The position numbers and the translations under genes are program-made. DNA of 64,000 nt, taken from the NCBI RefSeq assembly GCF_902148845.1, contig NC_043756.1:29437450-29501449 (forward strand). Reading direction: 5' to 3'. This DNA is from Salarias fasciatus (taxonomy: Eukaryota; Chordata; Actinopteri; Blenniiformes; Blenniidae). Positions 1 to 11,000 of the stretch are shown piece by piece (the first letter of the stretch is position 1; each line of letters starts with the position of its first letter). The notes under the pieces were generated by a model. It did no database searches and was not told the DNA's origin. It saw only the letters and a list, made by a program, of their open reading frames with translations.

Positions 1-90
1 ATATAACAAATTGCACAGGTCTCGCTTGTAAATGAGACCCTGGGTCTGAATGGGATAACCTGTATAAATGAAGGGTAAATAAAAAACAAA
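1..90 (+). repeat. LINE/SINE 3' tail fragment
   Basis: The window opens inside a repeat whose text 'AAATGAGACCCTGGGTCT' followed by 'ACCTGTATAAATGAAGG' and an A-rich tail resembles the 3' end of common teleost non-LTR retroelements. The 5' part lies outside the window, so the family cannot be fixed. No coding part is visible. Confidence 0.5.
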
Positions 91-1340
91 AAAACAAAAA
101 CAATATGGATACTTCAGTTAACACATTAGAAAGTGACATTTCTGTAAAATATTTGTTAAGTAAATGTAGTTATTCTGATACATTATTCTACAAATAAAGA
201 TTCAGCTCAACTGTATTAATTAAAAAAAGGTAAAAATATTTATTGACAACAAATACTAAAGTAAATACAATAAACACATTATAAAGATACGTTTATTTTC
301 TAGTAGTTTAATATAAATATACCATCAGTCATTGACTGTCGTACAGAAGAATAAATCTGCTAAAATAAATTGTAAACGTGAACTATTAAATGCAAATTCT
401 ATTTAATTTAACTAAGGTCTTTTCTGACGAATACAAATTAATTTTATATGTGAAGTTATTAGAAAACATGTCTCATATTAGTAATGAAAAATAAATAGAA
501 CTTTATGAAATATTATATTTGGAAAGATTAACAGTAACTTCATAAAAGTATTATAATGTGAAATACATTTACATGAGGAAATACATTTGGTATGAATACT
601 TTAGAAAAACGATTCAATTTTTTTTTTAATTTCAAGAGAAAAAATATTTGTTGTATAAACTGACTTTATCGAACGATATAATAATAAACAGGTTATATTC
701 TGCAGTTTATTTTCTAATAAACATTTAGTTTGAGTTTTATATCTATATACATTTCATCTTTACGAATTTATTATGTGTGTTTGACTTTTTATTGTCATAC
801 ACTTTAATTTATGTTTAATAAAATTATATATTTAAAGAGAAGAGATCTCCCCCTCCCCTAGTGCGTGGCGTTACTACACACAATACGATGGACGCACTAA
901 CACACACACACACACACACACACACAAAACACTGAAAATGTTCCTTAATGTTTAAAGTCTGAAAAACAAACCACAGCCTGCATCTGTGCGTAGTTTAAGT
1001 TTCTCTGCTACGTGTGTAATTTGTGTGTGTGTGTTTCAGTGTGTCTGTGTGTGTGTCAGGATTTTAAAAGAACGGTGAGTGTTCTCCCTGTAAAGCAGCG
1101 TGTGAGTCTGGAGGTTAATGCCGCAGTCAGTGTGTGTGTGTTTGTGTGTGTGTCTGTCTTTCTTTTCAAAGCATAATTTGAGTGTGCAGGCTTGAAGAAG
1201 TCACGGTGTGGGTGGGAGAAACGGGGTAAGTTTCCTATTTGGGGCAGGTCGGGGGGAGGGGGAGGGGTCGCAGGGTGGATGGGGCTCCTTGTGAGGAATG
1301 TGGAGGGGCAGGGCCGCTCCGAGGGAGGAGGGGGCCGGGG
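91..1340. other. AT-rich intergenic DNA
   Basis: Positions 91-840 are very AT-rich with no coding potential. There is a short CA tract near 900-926 and mixed TG tracts near 1024-1160. Positions 1200-1340 are G-rich on the plus strand. I see no gene, and the short open frames here are products of low-complexity sequence. Confidence 0.6.
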
Positions 1341-1357
1341 GCAGCTCGCCATTGCTG

Positions 1358-1359
<2 letters not shown>

Positions 1360-1454
<95 letters not shown>

Positions 1455-1463
1455 ACTGAGGAA

Positions 1464-1512
<49 letters not shown>
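1360..1512. repeat. (TG)n microsatellite, two tracts
   Basis: There is a ~90-bp pure TG tract (about 1361-1451), a short unique spacer, then a second tract to 1512. The Cys-Val and His-Thr repeat frames here are artefacts of the dinucleotide. Confidence 0.95.
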
Positions 1513-1514
<2 letters not shown>

Positions 1515-1635
1515 TCTTTGGGGGGGAAACGTGTGGTGGTGAATGGAAACAGTCCAGAGGAGAATGAGAGGAATGTTCTGTGATAAGAAAGAAAGAAAGC
1601 ATCAAAGGTTGGAGAACTCTTCTTTACATCACAGC

Positions 1636-1915
1636 AAATGTTTACGTCAAATGAGAAATCGTCTTTTAAAGCGCAAGAAATGTTCGTTTAATCGCAGGAA
1701 ATCATCTTTAAGTCGCATAAAATTGTCTTTAAGCATCAAAAGATCTTTAAATCTCAGGAAGTCTTTAAGTTACAGGAAGTCGTTAAATCTCACGAAATGT
1801 CCGTATCTCACCAAGTCTTCCTGGAATCACAGGCTGTCCTGGTTCAAACACATGGAATCACCTGTAAATGTCGGGGAATCTTAAAATCGCATGAAATTAT
1901 AAAATCACAGGAATT
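1636..1915. repeat. Degenerate ~21-bp minisatellite
   Basis: About a dozen imperfect units of the form TCTTTAAATCGCAGGAAA follow each other, with 18- and 21-base spacing variants. The multiple-of-three spacing keeps a 113-codon frame open (1543-1884) that encodes a Lys/Arg/Ser-rich repeat. I regard that frame as a by-product of the repeat and not a gene. Confidence 0.75.
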
Positions 1916-2009
1916 CAGAATTGCCAACTCGTGTTAAAGTGTGTGTAATTTGTGTGTTTGGACATGCCTGTGCGTGTAATCAGATGTGTTTATTTATGTA
2001 TTTATTTAT

Positions 2010-2240
2010 TTATTTGAGATTGGATCCCCATTAGTTGCCACCAGGGTGACAACTAGTCTTCTTGGGGTCCATAACTGCTTAAACAATCTTAAATGTAGTA
2101 ATGTGAACATGGGTAAAGTACTAAGATAGTAAACAGAATACACAGAATAAAACAATCATGAAATGCAGCACATAAAACCATTAATCAGTACAATACAAGA
2201 AAATAAAAAGTAAAAGGGATATATACACACAATTAAATCC
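2010..2240. repeat. Dispersed retroelement-like fragment
   Basis: The stretch opens with 'GGATCCCCATTAGTTGCC' and continues with a short inverted 'GTTGCCACC/GGGTGACAAC' and 'TCTTGGGGTCCA', then an A-rich tail. This is the layout of a widespread fish non-LTR retroelement 3' region. No open reading frame is preserved. The family assignment is from memory and tentative. Confidence 0.4.
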
Positions 2241-3120
2241 GAATGAAACCAGAAGGAGGCATTGATACAGCTGTGTTGTGTAATTTATGAATGATTGACG
2301 AACAAAACTCATATTGTGATTTGAAATACTGTAAATATGTGAACGCCAATTTTATTTACGTTATTATTGCTCTTTTAATAAATTATAGATTTGGCGTATT
2401 AAATAAAAATTCAGGTACATTTATATTGTTTTCCTAAAATGTCAATGATTATAATGTTCACGATGATAAAAATAAAAAACAATTTTGTCAATGTATGTTA
2501 TCTTTTCCCTTAATTAGATGAGAGTCAGACGGTGTGTAATTCTCATTCAGTTGAATTTATTATATTTATATCTACATATTTTAGCATTTTTGTTCAGAGA
2601 GGTCGCCTTATGTTGAGTATAATAATTAAAATCAAATTAAACATTAAGTACTGAGTACTGCACTCCATTTGTAGTGTTCCAGTACTTGGTTGTTAGTTGG
2701 ACGTCTCCATGCAGAGCTGGAGTTTGTCGCAGATCAAAGACGTGCGTCCCAGCCCCTCCGCTGGGTGAAGAGGGTCAGAGTGCAGCCGGATAAAGACAAA
2801 CCTCTCCTTTTAGATAACAGCCACAAAGCTGCAGTGACTTTTGACCTCTGAACCAAAGTGCAGTCTATCTGCACGTTGCAGAAAATCAATGCAAACTTTT
2901 TAGCTTCAGCGACACATGAGGCTGCCTCTTCAGTCGGAGCAGTGTGTTAACACAGCGGAGCTGTCAGCGCCGAGCCTCAGTTTAGCTGAAGTTTCATCTC
3001 TCAGTTGGAGGAAGATGCTCTAAAACCTGTCGGCTCGCTCAATGTTAAGCTGTCAACATGGACGCTAATGCTAATCGCAGCTGCTGTGCACACAGGCTGA
3101 TCCTCATGCTGCTTTTGCTT
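2241..3120. other. Intergenic DNA, no gene recognised
   Basis: This is AT-rich up to about 2640, then of balanced composition. Positions 2690-2870 have short open stretches on the plus strand, but none continues or resembles a known family. I see no splice-bounded exon I would defend. Confidence 0.5.
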
Positions 3121-3124
3121 TCAT

Positions 3125-3510
3125 GACAACTTTTTGTAAACGATGTCCTTTTTACCCAGAAATGGCAGAAACACTGGAAATGATGTAGTTGGCTAAAGGC
3201 CCCGACAGGGAACAGGGACACTCTCAGGCAGACCAGCAAGTGGGATTGTTATTATGGTGACAGTCGACTCTAAAACCAGCAAGTCCAGGAGAAAGTGCGC
3301 TGGGAGTCACGACGCTCTGGAGGAGTGTCCATGTACTCACGCATGTGGAGAAGAACCGTCTACCGCGGTGCACTTATAGCAGCAGTGGTTCAGAAAAGTT
3401 TGTTTTTCCATTTTGTTTGAGGCGAAGTGTTTTCAGAAAGCTGTGTTTTCAGTGACTCTGAGCACGGCCAAAATGCTCCGTTCATTTTTCACTTGACAAG
3501 GTCATGTAAG
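3125..3510. repeat. Fold-back repeat family, copy 1 (old)
   Basis: This shares ordered blocks with the copy at 45.2-45.8 kb: GATGTCC...ACCCAGAAA near 3141, a CTGGGAGTCA(C/T)GA block near 3300, and a TTTTCACTTG end near 3488. It is a diverged member of a non-coding element family whose terminal motifs are CTGAGGC...TTTACACG and GTTTTCACTTGAAAACG. No transposase is encoded. Confidence 0.55.
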
Positions 3511-3807
3511 CAGGAACTAAACCTAATGTGGTAATTAGTTACTATCTTGTGCTTTTTATAAAGTCGTGGAGTTACAGTCATTTTCAAACGTCACAGATCA
3601 CACGTGGCTTTGTCTGTTCTGAAGCTTTTAAATCTGTTACACTCACATTTATCAAAGAATCCCAGAGAAAGGAAGACATTTCCTTGAATGTGGAGCAGGC
3701 CCGGACGTCAGCGCTTCTGTTCTGAAGGCTTGTGCTTTGGTTTGCTGGTGAAAGTGTTGGTGTCCTGCAGTGCTCATTTTTACTGTAATGTCTCTGAGAA
3801 TCAGACA

Positions 3808-4355
3808 TTGAAGGTGCATTAAGGAGTTTTTCAACTTTAAAAATACTTATTTTCCACCATAAATATGTCACAAATATTCAATGATGTGCACAATGTGCCC
3901 TGACATATTTATAGCAAGTACCTCTAACGGCACTAAATTGCCACTTGAAAGTTGCAGTGCCGGTCCGGCACCAGAATTTTTTGGGGGGAGAATTTGAGAT
4001 GATGTGACGTAATGCGCGCTCCCGCTGGCCTGATTTCCTTAAGTTTCGTTTTGTCCGCCATTACTCCGCCAGATGCTTAGCGAGCAACAACTGAGCAGGA
4101 TTGAGGATGGATCTTCCAGAAAGTAAGAAAAGACTGGCTTCTAGCACTGCAACAACTCCAGCACAGACTCCACCGGGCAAAAGAAACTTACATTTTACTC
4201 GAGCGCTGCTAAAAGAACGAGGAAGGAGTTCCCCTCCTCCGTGCACGTACATGAACGCAAGCCACAGACACGAGTGTTTCACTAAGTTGCAGGCCCAAGG
4301 CCTGCAGGGGCCGCTGTTTCGCATAAAACGTGCAAACTCCTCAATGCGCCTTCAA
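3808..4355 (+). mobile_element. 548-bp inverted-repeat DNA element with a short ORF
   Basis: The ends are TTGAAGGTGCATTAAGGAG at 3808-3826 and the inverse at 4337-4355, matching at 17 of 19 positions. The interior holds part of a 109-codon frame (4101-4430) that starts MDLPESKKRLASSTATTPAQ and is basic in its first half. I recognise no domain in it. The frame runs past the 3' terminal repeat, so it is probably a remnant or chance. I could not identify a clear target-site duplication, so the superfamily is unassigned. Confidence 0.65.
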
Positions 4356-4676
4356 ATAGAAGTCCACACACTTTATGAGATCCAATTTGTTACTGGAGCA
4401 CTACCATTGACTGAAGATAAACATAATTAAAAGCGGATTTGTTTTTATTAGTTTACGAGGACTTTTAGATTTGGCTTTTGTAAACTTATTGTTGAAATAC
4501 TGAGTCTATCATTCACTATTGGCTGTCTGCTCCAGATGTCCAGTCCATCTCTGTCCACTGTCTCGTTTCAGACCGTAGAATTGGTCCTCCGCCTTTAGCG
4601 GGGAGGCCTGGGGGAAGTGGCTGCTAGTCTTACAATCCTGATAGTGGTGGCTCTATTCATCTGTTTGTCCGTTTAC

Positions 4677-4795
<119 letters not shown>

Positions 4796-5010
4796 ACGCG
4801 CATTTCTGTTTTGACTTGAAAGTGTTGTCGATGGAGCTGGATGGACCCTCCCAGGTGAACTCGTCTTCTGATGGAATTTTCTTCTTTGTCGGTTTTTTTA
4901 TTGTGAGAAACATGAAATCAGAAGCATCTGACGGACGTTGCATGCACGTGTGTTTCAGGTGACCCCAGGCCTCCGCCCCCCTCCATCCAAACCGTGGGTC
5001 TGTGTCCTTG

Positions 5011-5093
5011 CAGATGAGACCCTATCAATATTGCCTCTGCTTTCACTAGAGCTAACAGAGTAGTGCAATATTGCTTATAGGGTCTTGACTGTG
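5011..5093 (+). ncRNA. mir454: microRNA precursor, mir-454 type
   Basis: The 3' arm at 5061-5083 begins TAGTGCAATATTGCTTATAG and matches mature miR-454-3p as I know it. The 5' arm at 5019-5040 begins ACCCTATCAATATTG and matches miR-454-5p. The two arms pair around a loop of about 20 bases (5041-5060), and the stem extends outward (GAGACCCTAT with ATAGGGTCTTG). The seed AGTGCAA is shared with the miR-130/301 family. In human the related cluster mir-301b/130b lies on 22q11 close to TOP3B, PPM1F and SDF2L1, the neighbours here, which supports orthology of the locus. The paralogue letter is not certain. Confidence 0.92.
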
Positions 5094-5813
5094 AGGAATG
5101 TTCTCCTGTTTGGTTCACGCTGCTTCAGTAAATCTCTTGCAAAGTCTCATTAATGTGCTTTTGTTAAAATCAAAGCAATTTTCAGACGAAATCGTCTGCT
5201 TGGAAATAAAACGTGAATTCGATTGTGGAATGAAGTTGTCTTCTGTGAGGTCAGGTTCTGAGGAAATGTCTTTTTAAATCTACTTCTGTCAAAAACGTTC
5301 AGGAAGAGCTTAAGAGATAAATATTTGTTGGGTAAAATTTTTTTGAAATATCAAATAAAACCTACATTTTTGTAGGTCAACTGTTTATTTTAGTGCTGTC
5401 TGTTGAAGAGTATATTTTAAAGTTAGCTGAAAAAATTGATTGTTGTGTGTAGCTGATATAGTTTTTATATCTATTATTATTTTTCTTATTGTGACTGTTA
5501 TTAGTGGTATTCATATACTACTGCTTTACTGCTATTACCATCATTATTGTTATTAATATTATGAAAATGTGAACAGCTTCTGTTTTTTCCTTCAAATAGA
5601 AAGATGAGAAATGTGAAATCTCACCTATAATTAAAAAAAAAATTCATATACTTTAATTCATGATACGTGAGCTGACACATATAAAGCCTTTTGTGTTATT
5701 CTATTTAATTCTTGTCGATAAATCGTGAACAATTGGTTTGTTAATAGTATATATTTTAAAAAGAAAATCTAAGCATGTTTTCCTCACATTTTCGCATGTC
5801 ATACTCAGCCCAG

Positions 5814-5830
5814 CCACCAGAGGGCGCCAC
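5814..5830 (+). promoter_or_regulatory. CTCF-like site between the two microRNAs
   Basis: CCACCAGAGGGCGCCAC is a close match to the CTCF core (CCANNAGRKGGCRC). This is sequence match only; occupancy is unknown. Confidence 0.5.
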
Positions 5831-6307
5831 TCAGACAGCTGCTTCCTATTAGAAATGTAAAAGACATGAAGCTTTTATCACCATTAACTCTTTTATATTC
5901 AATCATCCAAATATTTAGAAACGTTGTAAAATATATATTTTAACCAACTTTTTATGTTTCAGTCTAAAACTATTACATGTTGATGAAATGTAATTAAACA
6001 AAAAAAGTGTTACAAAGTGACTGGAATTCTCCAAGCTTCCAGGCCTCCTCAGCCTCCTCCTGATGATGTTTACCAGTTAGTGAAGTATTCTGTGATTATC
6101 TAGATTTGATGCTGAAAGTGAGGAGAAAACGTTAAAAACTGTTACAGTTATTTCAAACTGAGAAATTGAAACTGAGAAAATACAATTTTTTTTGTTCTGT
6201 TCTGTTATTTCTCTCTGCTGGAGGATAAACGACCCGAGGAGGGATTGAAGGAGTCCCAGTAAAAGCGGAGAGCCGCTCCTGACGGCGGTGAAGCAGCAGT
6301 GAGGGCC

Positions 6308-6398
6308 CGCTCCCGTCTGACACTCTTTCCCTGTTGCACTACTGTGGGAGCTGCAGCAAGCAGTGCAATAATGAAAGGGCATCAGCCCTGAGCAAGGC
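6308..6398 (+). ncRNA. mir130b: microRNA precursor, mir-130b type
   Basis: The 3' arm at 6361-6382 begins CAGTGCAATAATGAAAGGGC, the miR-130 mature sequence with A in place of the usual G at position 10. The 5' arm at 6322-6342 begins ACTCTTTCCCTGTTGCACTA, as in miR-130b-5p. The loop GTGGGAGCTGCAGCAAG lies between them, and the flanking CTGAC/CAGCC continues the stem. It sits 1.25 kb downstream of the mir-454 hairpin on the same strand, so one primary transcript is plausible. No miR-301 mature sequence is visible between or around them. Confidence 0.93.
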
Positions 6399-6399
6399 A

Positions 6400-6455
6400 C
6401 CTCCTCCTCCTGCTCCTCCTGCTCCTCTTCATCCTCCTCCTCTTCCTTCTTTTTG
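6400..6455. repeat. CT-rich (CCTCCT)n tract
   Basis: Imperfect CCT/GCTCCT repeats occur directly downstream of the mir-130b hairpin. Confidence 0.7.
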
Positions 6456-6544
6456 TCATCAGGAGTTTAACTTCAATAAAATCTGGCTGAAGTGAAGAAG
6501 CTGTGTCTGTGTCGTTTACTCTGACCTCTGACAATGATAATGAT

Positions 6545-6892
6545 GTGAAGGAAATAAAATGTGCAACTTTACACCAAACCCATGTCTCATGCTAGCTGTT
6601 GCCAAAGCTGTCCGTCCCTGGGAGAGGGATCCCTCCATACTGTGGTTCTCCCCAAGATTTCTTCTTTTCCCACTGGGTTTTTGGAGTTTTTCTTGCCGGA
6701 TGTGAGGGTCGAAGGCGGTGGTGCTTCGTTTTGTCTCGTTACTGTAATATTGACATATTACCATTATGCTTATTCACTGTTTTTACTTTTACCGACCAAT
6801 GTAACATCTTGAAGCCCTCTGAGGCAACTGTTGTTGTGATACTGGGCTATACAAAAATAAATTGATTGATTGATTGATTGATTTATTCTATT
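6545..6892 (+). repeat. LINE L2-type 3' UTR fragment
   Basis: The ordered signatures of the teleost L2-like 3' end are present: a GGGAGAGGGATCCCTCC block, TTGGAGTTTTTCTTGCCGGA TGTGAGGGTC, then AGCCCTCTGAGGCAA, GGGCTATACAAAAATAAA, and a terminal (TTGA)n tail at about 6862-6884. Only the 3' end is present, as is usual for 5'-truncated insertions. No reverse transcriptase is encoded. Confidence 0.75.
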
Positions 6893-7680
6893 AATTAAAC
6901 TGAACTTTTTCATTGAGGGGCTTCTGTTTAAATTTCGTTTAATCTTTTATTACAGATTCAGTTAAAATAATAAATATTAACAAGGTGACAGTAAAATTTA
7001 AACTACAAAATAAACAAATCTTTTTTTGGGAAGTTTTGTTGTGAATATAGAGGGGTTTTTTTTGTTTTTTTTTTAAGTTTTGACAACATAAAAGTCAAAT
7101 TGAACCTGAGTCAGAGCTCCTGCAGCCGGGTCCAGGCGGGTCAGAGCTCCTCCTGGAGGGTGATGTATGTGGCGGCCATTCCTGCTCCCAACGACACAGG
7201 CTGTTTTCTTTTATGTGAGTCTGCCGCCACCTGCTGGTGTACACAAAAACAACAGAAACATGTACTGAACTTCAACTCTGAAATTTTCACTGACTTCCCA
7301 AAAGAAATCTTTAAACAGTTTTATGATCATGGCAAATTAATCCTTATATAAAGGCGCACCAAAAAACATTTTGTGTTTCTGCCTGTTTTGTTTTTGTGTG
7401 CAGTATAAGAAAACAGCTTAAGTATAAAAAAATGACTAAGAAACAGAACCTTAAATTTTTTGTCTGCCTTTTTTTAAATTTATTTTAATTTGATTACATT
7501 TTTATGTTTTAATTAATGTTTGAACGGATTTGTTTCTCATCGTTGCAGTTATTCGTTAAATATAAAATTACAAATATCAAACCAGTGGTGGGCCATGCAT
7601 TTCATACACACCTGTTAGTTTTGCTAGTTAAACACAACATTGAAAAAATTATGGAAAAAAGGTAAATGTATGCAATATGC
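6893..7680. other. Intergenic DNA, possible minus-strand terminal exon
   Basis: Mostly AT-rich. On the minus strand, 7199 down to about 7143 reads VSLGAGMAATYITLQEEL then a stop, preceded by a pyrimidine-rich AG acceptor-like sequence (ACAG near 7203). This could be the last exon of an unrecognised gene, but no partner exon was found. Confidence that this is coding is low. Confidence 0.2.
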
Positions 7681-7687
7681 AATCAGA

Positions 7688-7717
7688 ATTCTTCTTCTTC
7701 TTCTTCTTCTTCTTCTT

Positions 7718-7762
<45 letters not shown>
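7688..7762. repeat. (TTC)n followed by (ATT)n
   Basis: About 10 units of CTT run directly into about 13 units of ATT. The open frames across it (poly-Leu, poly-Phe, poly-Asn) are artefacts. Confidence 0.95.
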
Positions 7763-7804
7763 GTTATTGTTAAAAAGAAGAAGAAAGAGAAATAGAGGCA
7801 GACG

Positions 7805-7875
7805 TAAACCGGAAATGACGCTTTTCTGTTGCGCCGGAAGTGATTTGTGTTTGAAAACTGTCATGGCGGCTCCGC
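7805..7875 (+). promoter_or_regulatory. Probable top3b core promoter
   Basis: Two ETS/GABP-type sites (ACCGGAAATG at 7808-7817; CCGGAAGTG at 7834-7842) are followed by a YY1-like TCATGGCGGC at 7861-7870. This combination is typical of TATA-less housekeeping promoters. It lies 160-230 bases upstream of the top3b start codon. The ATG in the YY1-like motif opens a 10-codon upstream ORF (MAAPLYVLRE, 7863-7895), which would be in the 5' leader if transcription starts upstream of it. Confidence 0.55.
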
Positions 7876-8032
7876 TCTACGTTCTCCGGGAATGAACAGG
7901 AAAACCTGCTTATTTACAAAAAACAGAAAGGTGTTTTCAGTTGGCAGGGGCCGCTAGTAAACCAGCGACTGGACACCTTACATCCACCGACAGAAAAAGT
8001 TTCATATCAAAGCTGCTGAATCTTCGTTCATC

Positions 8033-11000
8033 ATGAGAACAGTCCTGATGGTGGCAGAAAAGCCTTCTCTGGCTCAGTCCATCGCCAAAATCCTCTCTAA
8101 AGGTCAGTCCATCTCGAATATTTTCTCTGCATGTATTTAAGATCCTCTCCCAGCGTGGTTGCTCGGTTACAACGCTGTTTCTCACATTTAAACTCAGTAA
8201 GTTTGCTCCCATCTTAATCATATTGAGCCAGTGCTAATGTCCAATGCTAAACTTCTGACAAGCTATAGTGCAAAGTTGCAAAACATTAACATAATTTTAA
8301 TTTTTTGCATTTTTTTTTTAATTTGAAACAGACTCTTAGTTTTTGCTTACAATCCAGGTCACATTTTTTGGGGGCTCTGAACACTTTGAACAATGTTATA
8401 AAATAGTGTGCACCTGTCTTCACCACTGGATGGAGATGAGACATTCATCTAACAAACTGCGCTGTTCACGGTGTTTTGAGGTGTCTGTTGTAAATATCTG
8501 GGTACTCACTCGAGCCTTCAGGTTGTTTCCCATGAATCTGCTGGATGTAGATATGGGCAGCTTGTGTTTTGTGCGGCATCTCGCCAAAGCAGGCACTGGT
8601 AGACTGCCCATTTACTTTTGTGACATTACACAATCCAATGTAATAAGCATCCCCTGTGTGGTGGTGTAGCGTCGGCAGTCTCCTGTGTTTGTTTTAAGAA
8701 GACTCACATGTCACCGAGTTTCCACAATACTCCATACATTATTCAGGAACTGTTGACGATCAGAAGGGTGAGGTGTGATTATCCCTTTTCAGCTCCTACC
8801 ACTAGAAGACCAGGGCTTTCTGCTGTTTAATTTGAAGTTTTTAGTTGATAGTGTGTGATTTTCTTTTAACACTATGAAGTCCGTTTTTTTGTACCCCAAC
8901 CCCATCTCCAGAGGACAGCCACATGACTGCCTCATTTTAAATTTACAGGTTACCAACACAACTGCAGCGGCCAAATCTGCAAACTTCCCGATCCTAAGGC
9001 CTTTAAGGAATCCATCTATTTTTTATGCTGCTTTAATTAATTTCATTTAATTTTGATGAGATGTGTTGCAGTCAGTATCAGGTTAAATGTACACGTCTTC
9101 CAATGTTCAGGAATGTAATTGAAGTTTTTGATGAATCCTTCATCTACTTCAGACTTAAAGGTATAATGGACGATGTTTTAGCCAATGAACGGCGTGATGC
9201 GAGTCTCAACTATTGGTCCTCCGACATGTCCATCACGCTGAAGAAATTCTTGCGTCACTCCGTCAAGCGCACTTGTAGGAGCAGCAGAGCAGGTAGGACG
9301 GTCTGGCGCATGCGTGTTTTCAAAAAACGAGTAACAAACGTTTGGCTTCGGCTTTTTCAAGAAAATCGTCCATTATACCTTTAACATGAACTTTTTTCTT
9401 TGTGTTTCACCTGGCTTTGGTGCACTGCGGTTTATATATGTTAAACTTGCAAAATATCCCTCTGATTAACTTTTGATGTCTGTTGAATTAAAAATATTGA
9501 TTGGCCTCTCTATGAATCATCAGAGTATACGATGAGTGGGAGTGATTTTCTCACCTCATTTTGTCTCGTTGCCAAGATATTTAAATACTGTCATATAATG
9601 GATCTTTTTGCATTGTATCAGTGTGATCGGTTCGCACAAAGACACACAAGTGAAGCGATTTCATGTAAAATGTCTTATTTACTGTGACGAGCTGCTTTAA
9701 TGTGCTCGGAAAATGACAGTGATGGGTGAGGGTGGTGGTTGGGAGTGGCCTCTCTCAGCTGTGCCGGGAGATGGCACATATACAGCCACAGTGATGAGCC
9801 TCACACTCCAGGAGAGTAGCTGGCGGTGGGGAAGCAGGCGGGGTTCTTCTTCAGGACGGGCATCTCAGGGACACGGGGATGGTCTCCAGGCCGAAGGAGT
9901 TGTCCCAGACCCCTGCAGGAGTGGCCCGTGTGGCAGCTAGCCTCGTGGATGACTGAGGCACCCGGTCAGGTCGATGTTCTCCCTGTTCAGAAGGCAGAAA
10001 TCAAAGGTCATTTGAAGGACAAAACCCTGGGGTAGAGGGCGATATTCAGATGGATGGTTAGGACTGATTTAAAGAATGAATGGATAAACTGGATTTGTGT
10101 GTTTGATGCAACATGTCCTGAGTTTGGGTCTTAAATGATGGATGGATAGATTTGGAAACATAGATCCTGAATGAACCCATCACAAGTAGCTCCAGGTGGC
10201 GATGCTGCGCTCATTGATGCGGCTGGCAGGTTGACCAGCTGGCTGTGGTAGTCCTGCAGGCTGTATGTGCAGAAGTCTCGTCCACACACTGGCTGCTGAG
10301 CGGCATGGCCAGGCAGCGGTGCAGGGCCAGCAGGCACAGCATGAAGACGCGCAGCAGCTGCAGGGCGGCACAGGGTGTTAGCTAGCCTGGCACGCCAGAC
10401 TGTCTCTCCATGCTCAGGGATACACGGAGATGTCTCTGTGTGTAACATATGAGGTCAGTCTGGCATGGCAGGCTAGGTGTTAGCAGGGGAAGCGTAGCAT
10501 CAAGGCTGTGTTCATATTCTCCAAATTAAAAGATTTTACTGCAGAAACGTGAGTTTTCAGAGTAACGTACATCTGAGTCTCATCACATCTTATCTTTGGA
10601 GTCTTATCTAATTTTTTGTTGAATCCTTTTGGCTTTTATTCAATATTTTGTGTGTTTCAGTATTTTATTAAGATCATTTAAGCTTGCTGGCAATATTGTT
10701 TTACTTTAAACAGCCTTCTTTTTGTCAAATTATTTTTTTTCCTTTCCTTAGCTTTGCTTCTTCAGAATTTATCTTCTTATTTTTTTAGTGCCTTTCACTT
10801 CTATTTCTTCCATTAAGGTTTTTTTTTTTTAAAGATTTTCTCTTAAGTTCCTTTATTTCTGTGATCCAGGTTTTCAAACACCAATCCCAGGATTATTTTT
10901 TGATTTTATATTACACTTCATTTTTTGAAACAACTTTGCTTATTTCAGTTGGCTTATATCTGTGTTTTTTCCCCCATTTGTTGACTTCTTAAACTTTCCT

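Noticed and set aside
1192-1605. Three ~115-134 codon frames over the TG tract
   Set aside because: They are Cys-Val or His-Thr repeats produced by the dinucleotide repeat; no start, splice or homology support.
1543-1884. 113-codon Lys/Ser-rich frame
   Set aside because: Coincides with an ~21-bp minisatellite whose spacing preserves a frame; no domain.
5080-6320. Expected mir-301 hairpin between mir-454 and mir-130b
   Set aside because: I looked for the miR-301 mature string (CAGTGCAATAGTATTG) and its 5p arm and found neither.
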